Below, one piece after another: positions 1 to 43,499 of a DNA stretch of 64,000 nt. Positions within the stretch are counted from its first letter, which is position 1. Each line of letters begins with the position of its first letter. Under the pieces are notes generated by a model. It was not told the DNA's origin. It saw only the letters and a program-made list of their open reading frames with translations, and searched no databases. Made by a program: the position numbers and the translations under genes. Source of the stretch: Imbricaverruca yamaguchii (Eukaryota; Arthropoda; Thecostraca; Neoverrucidae); the NCBI GenBank assembly GCA_034440575.1, contig JAOTOL010001309.1, forward strand, positions 62,001-126,000, in the 5' to 3' direction.

Positions 1-53
1 TTTTTGTGTGTCCATATGCTGTTTTCAATTTCAGCTTCATATACTTCTTGCAG

Positions 54-32751
<32,698 letters not shown>

Positions 32752-32769
32752 CCGGAGCCGGGGCCGCGC

Positions 32770-32935
32770 CGGTGTTGGCCGGAGTTGTACCTGCAGTGAC
32801 CACGACCACGGCTGTGCCGGTGTTGGCCGGAGTTGTACCTGCAGTGACCACAGCCACGACCACGGCCGTGCCGGTGTTGGCCGAAGTTGTGCCTGCAGTG
32901 ACCACAGCCACGACCACGGCCGTGCCGGTGCCGCT
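32770..32935 (+). repeat. 48/54-bp minisatellite just after the RIOK3 stop
   Basis: Three units starting GGTGTTGGCCGGAGTTGTAC at 32771, 32819 and 32873. All lengths are multiples of 6, so frames stay open (for example LAGVVPAVTT repeated). It is 3' of the RIOK3 stop, probably 3' UTR or flank. Confidence 0.92.
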
Positions 32936-32974
32936 GATGACGCTGATCAAAACCAAGACAGGACCGACGCTGAC

Positions 32975-33325
32975 CATGGCCGTGCCGGTACCGCCGGGGT
33001 CATACCGGTACCGCCAGAGTCATGCCGGCAACGCCGGGGTCATGCCGGTACTGTCAATGGTAGTGCAGGTACTGGCCAGAGCCGGGACAGCACCGACGCT
33101 GATCAGGACCGTGCCGGTACCGCCAGGGTCATGCCGGTACTGTCAAAGGTCGTGCAGGTGCTGGCCAGAGCCGGGACAGTACCGACGCTGACTAGGGCCG
33201 TACCAGTACTGTCGGGACCCGTATCGGTACTGTCAGGGGCTGTACGCGTACTGACCACAGCCAGGACAGCACCGACACTGACCAAGGTCGTACCGGTACC
33301 GGCCAGAGCTGGAACAGTACTGTAC
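32975..33325 (+). repeat. Diverged repeat in RIOK3 3' flank
   Basis: GTGCCGGTACCGCCAGGGTC, GTACTGTCAAAGG and GAGCCGGGACAGTACCGACG recur in about six units of 50-65 bases. It keeps a plus-strand frame of 278 codons open (32492-33328). I regard that frame as repeat-driven. Confidence 0.8.
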
Positions 33326-33329
33326 TGAC

Positions 33330-36300
33330 GTCCGTTTGTGTTCGCTGCTCGCGCCTGCCGTTCCGACGCCGTCGCTATGTTTGCAGTGTTGACGCCGGTG
33401 ATAAATAATTCGTGAAATTGGGTAGAATATGCCACTTACTAAATGATGAATCGACATCCTTCCAAAACATGTGCCGACGTTTTGCTTCTTGGTGCCAGTC
33501 TTCGTGCCTCGTTTTTTTTAACAGTGCCCGGTTTATAAGTATACTTATGTTCACTATAACTGATCGGGGATCGGGATGCCGAACATCTTGAAGCGCAATT
33601 CCAGGTAAGGGGATTACTTTTGATGTGTTATGTTATATAATGCTGGTTTATAGCATGTGTATTTGTATCGTTGATATGGATATCCCAAAATCGCCTCCGA
33701 AAATACGCAAAACAGGTGCAGTCACGTGTACTGAATCGTCCCGAAACTTTTTCTTCTTCTTCAGGGAATCGGCAATCATTTGAACAAGCATTACTTCCAT
33801 GGCGCTTCTGGCATCCTGTTTTACTCGTTTGGACATCTAATAACGAAATAGAAACTATTATTGCAACATTGGGCTGCGTCGATGTCCAAAATGGCGCCGA
33901 TGTGTCCACGGAGCTGACGCCACTGCTGTGCCTGTACCCACGGTAGCGCCGCTGTCTCTGGTCCTGACCTGGCACCACCGTCGTGTCTGTGTCCGCGACA
34001 GCGCGACTCAGTGCTAACGCAGGCGGCAGTGGCGCCGTGTCGACAGCGAATGAACTGGGCTGGCTGGTGTTCAAGCAGTTCGCGTGGCTGCTGCTCGTAG
34101 CGCTGGAACTGAGTGAGGCTCAGTGTGAGTTCCCAGTGTGAGCACTACCGAACCCCCCTCCCAGGAAGGGCAACGCCCTGGCTCACTCACCGTATCGCCT
34201 GCGTGAATGTCTCGTACGTTGGCTATGATTTGGAGCTGTGATCGGCTGGGTTGTAGGGGTGCCTTCTGTTCGCGTTCCTATTACATCTGTAATCGATAGG
34301 TGTTGCTGCTTGGACCCAATACAGCCCGATATCGAGTTGCAGGTACGGTCGGTATTAATGTCTTCATTCTCCGCGTTTTTCTGAAAACGCGTAGCTTGGA
34401 ATGATGCTCAATAGGCGCAAACTGCCAAGTTGTCTGTTTTCTTAAGATGTAGCGGACATGAGATGTTCAATCGCAAAGCGCATCATAATAGTAACGTTAT
34501 TCCGGTACTCATCGTGTGGGCGCTAATGATCCAAGACTGGTCGGAGCGCACTAAGGACCAGATAACTAACTGGTCGTATGTATCGTATGACAAAAAAGGG
34601 AAAAAAGCTGAAAAAGCTGGTGGACGGTGCTCGAGCCGGGAGCAGGAGCGGACGGCCGCCACCAGCGTGGTGCGGTGTGTGTGTGTGCAGCGGAGTGCGC
34701 CTCGGCCAGGGTGTGTCTGGGGGCTATGCACGGCTGGCCTGCCGGCGGCTCGGTCGGTGACCCGGGACTTGGGGCGGCGACAGGCTATATACAGCAGTGC
34801 TGGGTTGTGTCATTACCCAGCTGCTTGAGCGTGTATTTTCGTTGCGCGCGGCGTCGTGCTTTTTTAACCGCACGATGCTCACTAAGCGTATATTTTGGAA
34901 TCTGCTGCTTTTATTCGCTTCAAAACCAGCCATCTGGACAGCAGTGGTCACATGACCGAAGTTCACCAAGATGTCGCAGTGGAGCGCAGACGCGGCGAGT
35001 TACGATCGTGATTGCAGCTGAACGCAGCAGTATGCCGCCCGGGAGACTACGGCCACACTGAATGACTGACGGTGGTGTCAATCTTGCCGCAAGTTCGCTC
35101 TGCGCAAGGACTCGAGGTGACGTCGTCATAGCCGCCTCACGGTGCTGGTGGTTGGTTCAGTCGACACCGCTAACAATCTGCACGAGAGATCTGAGCCACA
35201 CTGGATGGGGCGGACCGGATCGGTCCCCTGCTGGCCGCCGGCGGACACACCGACATCTGCTGCGCTGTCGCTGGACGCCAACGGATGCCGCCGCTGGGTG
35301 CTGCGGACGCTGGCCGCCAGCTGGGCTGCCGCTGCTGGAGGCGGTACTGCAAGCCGCTGCTGGACGCTGGTAGCACAGTCGCCGCGCCAGCCTCTGTCGT
35401 CTGGATGCGTCTCCAGCTGCGAAGTTCCAGCGCCGCCGGTGACGCGTGTGAACAACAAACGCTACACTCCACGCCAAGCTAAGTACTGAGCCAATAAATT
35501 CCTACTTGGTACCGACCGGCCGACGCTCGAGTCTGACGTGCGCCTCAAAGGGTGGGCTGGCGTGCCGCCTCTGGGCGACCACCGCCACCGTAGTCGGGTA
35601 TGTGGAGCTAAGCGTGCCTCCGCCCGGTGTGTCCAGGGAGACGGGCAGCCTCTGGGCCGCCACCGCCACCGTAGTCGGGCATACGTGGAGCTGAGCGCAC
35701 CTCTGCCTGCTGCGTCTGGGGCGAGGGTCAGCTGGCCTGCGGTCGGGGCGGGCGGTGGGTGACACGAGGTCGGATCGCAGACGCGGCGGGGTACGGTTGT
35801 ATCACTGCAGCCGAGTGTAACAGCACCTGAGCACGGGCACCGTCCGAGTCGCCTGAGAAACTAACCTCGGATGTCGCAATGGCAAGGACAATTACTTTCT
35901 TGCTCGGGATAATGATTGAAATTGCTCCAATACGTAGCTCGTCCCCTTCCCCTAGTTTTTAGGTGGACAACTGCATTTTGAGATACTCCTAAGCCTAAGT
36001 TTATTCAATTGATCCTATTTTTAGCGGTTGACATAATTTTCGTGATGTAATGTCAGTTGGTCTAGGGAACTACACCACATATCTTCAGAACACCAAACAA
36101 AAATGCACCCCAGTGTTTCACACCACACCCCACAGCGCAGATGTATGGGACAGGGAGCAGTTAGTTACGTGGGGCAGGGATCAGCTAGCTATTCTTCCGG
36201 ATACTTAGGATCCAGGCCCAGTGGCGACGTCGGTGGATACCTCGCTGGTTTTGATGCGGGTCCGCGGATAAATTTGGACTGCGGTTGCCGGATGGTATCC

Positions 36301-36900
36301 ATGAGTAGCTAACCTTGCCCTCCCGTGAGTCTGCCAAACAATCCCCTCGCCTCCACGCGACCCATCCCTCGGTCGCTCACCATGTCAGGCGCGCATATTC
36401 AGTGCGCGTAGCATGTTTATTTTTGCTTTAGGACACTGCACACCATGGATATAAATTCCAGTAACAGTCTACCATACTGAAAATGAACCACGTATCCACA
36501 TCAACCACTCATTTCACTAATAGAATCGCGTACCTGAAACAGAAGGAGCACGAACGTCAGGGTTTGTGAGTTATTTTGGCTTTTGGGCGTATCGACCATG
36601 CTGATCACATTGCACGAGCGTGAGGGTAAATCGAGTACACGTTCAATGCACAGATATCGGATTCCATAAACTTCGCAAATCGTGTGAGGACGCGTCCTAA
36701 TAGTTCCGAATGGATTGCTCGGTGCACAGCTCGAGTCGGCCATGCTCTCACGCTGGATGTGTACACGACAGTCGCCGACAGAACAACACTTTCACGTCAT
36801 GTCATGTCATGTCCGCCAGCAGTCGTCACAACATGTTTTGAAGTGAAGAATCACTTGGAGGAAAGTTAATCAAATGGGAGCACATATGCCGAATAAAATG
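33330..36900. other. Intergenic stretch downstream of RIOK3, no recognisable gene
   Basis: Contains an ATG followed by nine codons and a GTAAGG donor-like site (33574-33605), a hydrophobic frame ending at 34141, a plus-strand frame at 35142-35489 followed by AATAAA at 35493-35498, and a two-copy 81-bp repeat at 35568-35735. None could be tied to a known protein. The AATAAA could end the RIOK3 transcript or a separate small gene. Confidence 0.35.
35568..35735 (+). repeat. 81-bp direct duplication
   Basis: CCTCTGGGCGACCACCGCC followed by ACCGTAGTCGGG occurs at 35568 and again at 35649 with minor changes, continuing into GTGGAGCTAAGCG and GTGGAGCTGAGCG. Confidence 0.9.
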
Positions 36901-37302
36901 GAATATGTATCAATAATAATGGGACAATTGGGTGGTGAAAGGCAAAACGAACACTGCCTGGGCGCTGCCTGGCAGTGACAACTGGTGCTCGGTTCACCCA
37001 TGCTCCGTCAAGCTAGACTACAGCTCTCCCCACATGAAAAGTGGAGAACTCGTAAGTCACTTACCACAAAATCTTCCATATAGTCAACGGATCACTTTGA
37101 ATCCTCGGATGGTTCTATGGCAGGGAACTTCTGGTTGTAGAATGGGATGTATCTACAGACCACTTGCCAGTCGGTGATGTAACACCCTGTCATGGCTGCT
37201 GCTACGCCGAAGCATGCAGCAGTCGGAACCCTGAATATGAAAATGGCTTGATCAGCACTCACCAATACCTTACAATATCACAACTGTGTAACGTATAGAT
37301 CA

Positions 37303-37360
37303 GTTAGTTAGTTATTAGGGCTTTAGGGCGCATCGACTACATTGGTCATGCAGCGCCCAT
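37303..37360 (-). mobile_element. SINE family 3, 3'-end fragment
   Basis: On the minus strand: TGGGCGCTGCATGACCAATG, TAGTCGATGCGCCC and TAAAGCCCTAATAACTAACT. Nearly identical to 14931. Confidence 0.8.
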
Positions 37361-39690
37361 AACATATAGATCAGGTAGTAGTCAGCTGTTACTTCAGTTA
37401 TGGGTGCCATTTTATGAATATGATTTGGGTACATTTGCTCATTGAATAAAATAACTAAAATCCGACCTGAATTGGCATGTTGGGAGACACTGGTTGTGCT
37501 GGTCAAGAAAAACATGCTGGTTGTGAGTATTTTCTGAATGCTCTGACCCAACTTTGGGTGGATACAATTTAACATTGCCAGGTCTACACCATCATTGCAG
37601 ATGAGCGCCTGAAATCAATTTTTTTTATCACAAAGCTTGACTATTCTATTACTTATAAATTGCTAAGACACTGGAGACCAAGAACACAAAACATGCTCCA
37701 CTAGTACATTTAATTGAACACAAAGCATGCATTGCAGATTAGTTAACTAGTCTTGTGAGAAGTGCCCCTCCCTCCCAAAAAGCCATTACAGTGGTTAAGT
37801 CCCCTCCCCTTAGTGGCAGGTATCCCTGGTGGAGCCACATGAAGCCTCTGAGGATGCCAACTGCAACCCCTCACTCTATCCCCAAGTAAACAAGGTACAA
37901 TCAGAGAGTAGATCCTGCTCTAGAGACATGCTACTTTTCACCCACATCTAATCAGCATTTTAAACTGGTCATGCTACATAATCAAGCAATTGAAATGTAA
38001 AACAAATGACCACCACCACCACCTCTTGAGACAAGTGGACCACCTCCTCCTATGGAAGCTCACTCCACCTTTTCAGCCTCATGCCCAGAAGACAGTTTGC
38101 TTATAGAAAGCTCCTCTCAGATGAAGGTCTTCCCCTACAAAAAGTATGGCTGTGCCATTACCATATACTGGCTTATGCCAGATTAATGACATGGCTTGAG
38201 GTTTCTTTCTGCTGAGGACCAGTGGGAAATGTGTTTTTATTGGGAAGCCTGGCTTGGTCTACACTGACTATGCTAAATGTAAAAAAGTAATTATTTCCAT
38301 GCAGGTGTAGAGTATCATGCCATAATTTCACAAGGATGCATGGATGTGTTTGTGCACTGGACTGATGCTGGTTGATCAGAAGGGATGAATTAGGTAATCT
38401 AAAGCTAGTAATGTCTATGAATGCACCCAAAATACTAATGCTAACACTTCCAAAGGTACAAGGATGGCTGACCCCTCAATGTCACCCCAAGTCCAATACA
38501 TAACCTTCACATACCCATGCAGGCCTAGCCCTATAAGGCAACTGGTATGTGCAGCAAGAAGGAAGTCTTACACATACTGCATTCCCCAGCCTGAGCTTGT
38601 TATCTCACGTTGATAAAAATGACACTGCTCTGAAGGCAGTGTCATTTGGACACTGTTCAGTAACAGCCACTGCATGTGGAGGGCATGTATTGTGAAATAA
38701 ATAAATAAATAAAGAAGGAAAAAGATGTACCCAAATAATTTGGTTCATTAGTGGAAAGAAGACAATTTTTAACTGATATACAGATTACTTTGTTTCAGGC
38801 TAACCTGACCCATATCCATGAATAGTGAGGGCACTGATCGGTGATACATTTTGCACATCATAGGCAACCTGCACAAAGGGATGCACAGAAGCTTATGATT
38901 TTACATTTGCATATGGCCTTTGGCCCACTCCTTAGAAAAATGCTGGTTGTGCCACTTATTTGCATCCTAACTACCCACCTATGTCATTGTGATATTGTGT
39001 CCTGTCATCGTATATGCATGTATGAGCTCCCAGACTAATGTGGCTAAGGTCATACAATGCAATGTCATATCAACAGGTCATGCAATTGGTACTATTGTAC
39101 TTTAAGGTGGCAACGATACAAGTTTTATTTGCATTTGCCTTCATGAAGTAAACAAATGGGTTATGTTTTGTTTGGAGTTTGTTTAGGTTTCCAAAGTTGA
39201 AAGATTAAAAATGAAATGTTTGCAAACATTTGGGAATTTTTCCTGAAAAGAAGCTTATATTTGGTTGGGTTAGGGTGGGATGTTTTTATATTTGAAAAAT
39301 TGCAAGAAATTATATCACTTGATATTCTTTTTTACTTTTGATCTTTTCTTTTGCTTTTGTGATTTTTTTTCTATGAAGGGAGTTTGGGCTAGGCTAGGCT
39401 AAGTGATGTGACAATTTTGTCTGTAAAATATTTTATTTTATGCCATGTTACCCAACTCAAAGCACATGTTTCGAGCATTTGCACCAAAATGAATAGTCCC
39501 ATCATCTTACACATCCATAAACATTGTCTTGGATATAAATTCCATGAAGTCATGCAATTCCTTACAACATACATTTATCCTAAAATCACACCCAGAAAAA
39601 CGATCACAATTCTGGCTTTTCATTTTTTTCACCGTCTTAGAATGCTGCAACCATTGCCCTTTCATCTGTTCCTCACCTGTGCTGTCTTAG
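37361..39690. other. CpG-poor intergenic stretch, no gene seen
   Basis: AT-rich and TG/CA-rich with very few CpG. It contains a 12-bp inverted repeat at 38617-38647 (AAATGACACTGC, 7-base loop) and an (AAAT)n run at 38695-38712. No coding similarity. Confidence 0.5.
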
Positions 39691-39794
39691 ACATAAAGAC
39701 ATAAAGACATAAAAGATCAGTGCAACTCTGAGCCACAAGGGCCCTTCTTGGTTGCACTCTGTACACTGAACCAGTTGCCCACCAAATCTGCCAA

Positions 39795-41230
39795 TCAGCC
39801 CTCCCTGTAATACTGAAAAGCAAGCCCTCTATTCTTATAATGATTGTCTATGCTGTTTTTAAAGATGTTCAATGTTCTGCTACTGACGATGTTTTCTGGC
39901 AGCTGGTTCCAGTGTTCCACTACCCTGTTGGTGAAGAAAGTTTGCCTTAACCTTGTTCTGCTGTGGTTAATTTTAATTTTGAATTTATGACCTCTAATTG
40001 CATCATTTCTGTTAAATTCAAACATTTCCCCAAGGTATCCCCTCTCCAGACCATTGACAAATTTAAAGACCTCGATGAGATCTCCTCTCAGCCTTCTATA
40101 TCTAAGTGAAAACATATTCAATTTCTTCAATCTTTCCTCATATGCCAGGTTGCTTATGCCATTAACCATTTTTGTAGCCCTCTTTTGTACTCTCTCTAAA
40201 AGCCAACAATCTTTTTCATAGCTAGGAGACCAAGCTTGGATGCAGTATTCCAAATGTGGCCTGACGTATGCACAGTAAAGCTTCCTGATCACTTCCTCAC
40301 TTCTGTATGATACATTCCTATTTATTGCCCCGAGCATTCTCAGTGCCTTCTTCCTGGCTTCCTTGGTCTGTTCTGATGCCCCCAATTTTGTGTTTAGAAT
40401 AACACCTAAATCCTTCTCCTGTTGAGTCACTGATAGCACTTGGCCGCCCATCAAGTATGGAGCCTTCATATGCTGCTTACCTACATGCATGATTTTGCAC
40501 TTATCAAAGTTAAATTTCATTTGCCATTCTTCGGACCACTTCACAAGTTCGTCTAAGTCTTTTTGCAGCGAGATATGCTCATCCTGACCTGTTATTGCCC
40601 TAAAGACCTTCAAATCATCTGCAAATTTCAAAACTTTACTGCTTAGGCCACTTTCAATGTTATTTACAAATATAATGAACAGTAATGGCCCTAGTACTGA
40701 CCCCTGGGGGACTCCACTAAGAACATTTTGCCATGATGACTTTGTACCATTTAGCATCACTCTTTGCTGTCTATCTGAAAGCCACAACTCTATCCATTTT
40801 AAGATGCTACCTGCAATACCATGGGACTGAAGCTGTATCATTAACCGTTTATGGGGTACCTTGTCAAAGGCCTTACTAAAGTCAAGATATGCTACATCAA
40901 CCTGATTTCCCTGATCAAATTGTTCTGTGGCGAAGTTCAAAAAGTCCAAGAGGTTTGTGAGACACGATCGTCCTTTTCTAAATCCATGTTGAGTATCTTG
41001 AATCAATCTGCTACCTTCCAGATAACTAACTATTCTATCCTTGATAATTGATTCGAGTACCTTGCAGACTAGGGATGTGAGACTTATTGGCCTATAGTTT
41101 TCAACTTTCCCTCTTTCTCCTTTCTTGAAAATAGGAACTACATTTGCCCTTTTCCAATCGGTTGGAATTTCATTATGTGAAACTGATCTACAAAATATTA
41201 TACTAAGTGGAAATGCCAGTTCCTTTTCAG
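39795..41230 (-). pseudogene. LINE ORF2 reverse transcriptase region
   Basis: Over 400 codons open. Upstream of 41006 the same frame reads through NYRPISLTSLVCKVLE (fingers motif), then IQDTQHGFRKGRSC, LDFSKAFDKV, GVPQGSVLGP, FADDLKVF (catalytic FADD) and LGVILNTKLG. The C-terminal [18 protein letters not shown] box is shared by all three copies in the window. The domain itself appears intact; the break from the endonuclease makes the element dead. Confidence 0.92.
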
Positions 41231-41505
41231 TTTCCGCAACACCCTAGCATAAATGTCATCAGGTCCTGCTGCCTTATTTGGCTTTATTTTCCTGATATGA
41301 TTGTAAACAACATCACTACCAATGAAATCAACATCATTTGTCAGATCCCATGTATCTGAACTATGGTGTACGGTCGGCAGATTGGTCATATCTTCCAATG
41401 TAAACACTGATTTGAACTGCTTGCTCAGCTCCTCAACCATCTCACTATCCTCACCCAATGTAGTCCCGTTTACTTCCAGTGGACCAATTGTGTTAGAAAC
41501 TTTAC

Positions 41506-42123
41506 TCAGCTTGTAGAAACTAAAGAACTTTTTACTGTCCCCATTTCAGTTTTAGCTAAATCCAGTTCCTTTGCTCGCTTTGCTGCTCTGGTTTTTTGCT
41601 TCACAGTGTCTCTAGCTTTTCGATACGCCTTTAGATTAATGACATTTGAGGCTTCTTTAAAAACTCTAAATGCAGTTTTCTTAGCCCTAATTGCTTTTAT
41701 CACGTCTGGTGTAAGCCATGCTGGCTTTCCTACCCTTCTTTTGCGTCTTTGCTTTTGGGGGACATGTCTAATCTGAGTTTCCTTTAAGTAAGATTTGAAC
41801 TTTTCCCACATTTCACAGGCATTTAAATTGGAGAATTCTTCTTCCCATCTGATGGCACTTAAAGCCGCTCTCATGCCGTTAAAGTCTGCTTTGTTGAAAT
41901 TTGGAACCTTTACCAAATTATCCTTGATAGTTTCCCCTACATGTGCCTTGAATCTAACTATGTTATGGTCACTTTTTCCCAGAGTTTCGCCTACAGTCAA
42001 GTCTTGAACCAAGTCACTTAAATCCGAGAATACAAGGTCCAAGAATGAACCATGCCTGGTAGGTTCCGATACAAACTGGTGTAAGAACAGGTCCTCTTCA
42101 AGGCATTTCCGAACATTTTGCAT
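41506..42123 (-). pseudogene. LINE ORF2 linker between endonuclease and reverse transcriptase
   Basis: About 205 codons open, beginning in the end of the endonuclease domain (FVSEPTRHGSFLDLVFSD, then GKSDHNIVRF: the SDH catalytic motif of APE-type endonucleases). It continues into a basic linker (QKQRRKRRVGKPAW). Frame breaks lie on both sides. Confidence 0.88.
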
Positions 42124-42220
42124 GATGGGGAGCCAACACCAGCATTTTCATAACCTTTTAGATTAAAGTCACCGAGAATAAGGCACTTCCTCTTAAAGTT
42201 TCTACTGATTTCCTCACAAA

Positions 42221-42793
42221 TCACCTTGTCAAGCTCCAGTTGCTGAGAATGTGGCAGGGTTCTGATCGGTAGAAAGCTCCTATCCTAAGAGTATTGCTGT
42301 TGCCTTTTCCCACAGTGACATCAAGCCAAATGGACTCCACAGACACATTTTTATCCCCACCTGCTACTTTTTGAGAACTGAATAAGCTATTCACATAGAG
42401 CATTACACCACCCCCTTTCATTGCTGGACCCCTATTGCACGAAAACATATTGTATCCCTGGATCTCATAGTCCTGTAAGTTATCTCCAAAATATCCTTCA
42501 CTGACCCATGCCTCCGTAATGCAAACAAAATCCGGTTTCTCCTCAGCAACATAACACTTGAACTCATCAAATTTGGAACGGATACTCTGAGCATTAAACA
42601 TCATACACTTAACAAATGCTCCATAACCACCTTTGGCTTTTTCATATTGAGGAGTTCTTTTATCACTAGATGAACTATAACTCTGTCCCCTTGAGTTGCT
42701 GCTGTCCCTATTTGCAGACTTTGAGGTTCTATTGCCTTGGCTGACACTATTGGAATATTCCTGAGTTGGCAATGCAATTTCATCCCTCCCCAC
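42221..42793 (-). pseudogene. LINE ORF2 endonuclease N-terminal part
   Basis: A Ser-rich start, then MFNAQSIRSKFDEF (metal-site Asn), FVCITEAWV (catalytic Glu) and GGGVMLYVNS. Family: APE-type endonuclease/exonuclease/phosphatase fold. The frame breaks at about 42221 and continues in another frame at 42224-42018 with ILGDFNLKG. Confidence 0.9.
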
Positions 42794-42829
42794 CCCATTT
42801 CCTAGTTTCCCTGAAGGACATGCTCATAT

Positions 42830-43300
42830 ACTTTGCCTAACACATGGACCCCTTCTCAGAAAAATGCAGGCCATCCTTCTGATAGAGGTCCCACGATGCA
42901 TAAAACCTGCTCCACTCGTCTACAAATGTAAAACCTAGCTCCTGGCAGAGCTTTCCTACCCTGGTGTTAGCTGCCAGTGCCCTAGAGCTCCACTCGGGAG
43001 GCTCTAGCCCTAGGCAAAATTCCTGTTACAAGCACTCTATTGGTACCCTTCAGGGTGGCCAGAAGGGCCCTGTACTCCCGCGAAGCTCCTCGCTCCTAGT
43101 ATGACCTATGTTATTTACCCCTACATGCACTATGACTGTGTTAAACTGGTGATCACTGGTGACCTGTGCCACCGCAGTTACCAGGTCCTTCACCTTGGCA
43201 CCAGGCCTGGTGATGCACCTCCTGTCCCTCCTACCTTTACAAAATACCCGCTCTAAATGCGCCCGAGTCTCCTATGACCAGCACTGACTCCTTACTACTG
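42830..43300 (-). pseudogene. LINE ORF1 esterase-like region
   Basis: Broken minus-strand frames give VLVIGDSG, VTSDHQFNTVIVHVGVNN and WDLYQKDGLHFSEKG. These are the GDS block, the GxNN-type block and the catalytic DxxH block of SGNH esterases found in CR1-clade ORF1 proteins. Several indels are present. The identification is by motif only. Confidence 0.7.
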
Positions 43301-43499
43301 CTATCCTGGGGGCAGTCATCTAATGCCTGGAACATATTTGCTGTTACTATGCCTGCCCGCTGGGCCGGTCGGCTCCTTCCTCCGCTCCTCACCTGCCACC
43401 TGCCACTCACTGACCCTTTCCTTGGGTTGCGTCCAATCCTCCCCCCTGACCTCCCCCCTCTGACCTACCAGAACTACCCCTCTTGCACCCCATTTAAGA

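Larger units (their letters stand above)
39700..43330 (-). mobile_element. CR1/L2-type non-LTR retrotransposon (LINE), nearly complete but frameshifted
   Basis: Read 5' to 3' on the minus strand. It starts with an ORF1 esterase-like region (about 43300-42830: GDSG, VIVHVGVNN and DGLHFSEKG motifs), then an ORF2 APE-type endonuclease (42793-42221: MFNAQSIRSKFDEFK, ITEAWVSEGY, GGGVMLYVN). A linker follows (42123-41506, then 41458-41198) and then a reverse transcriptase (41230-39795) with YLDFSKAFDKVPH, SGVPQGSVLGPLLF and FADDL. The 3' UTR ends in repeated ATGTCTTT units at 39700-39720. At least three frame breaks separate the parts, so the copy cannot make its proteins. Assignment to the CR1/L2 group follows from the esterase ORF1, the endonuclease type and the short tandem tail. 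The 5' end is not firmly placed. Confidence 0.9.

Noticed and set aside
34025..34141. Hydrophobic frame (NELGWLVFKQFAWLLLVALEL) as a possible membrane-protein exon, with a possible start exon at 33574
   Set aside because: The two do not join in frame with a clear splice pair, and I know no family that matches.
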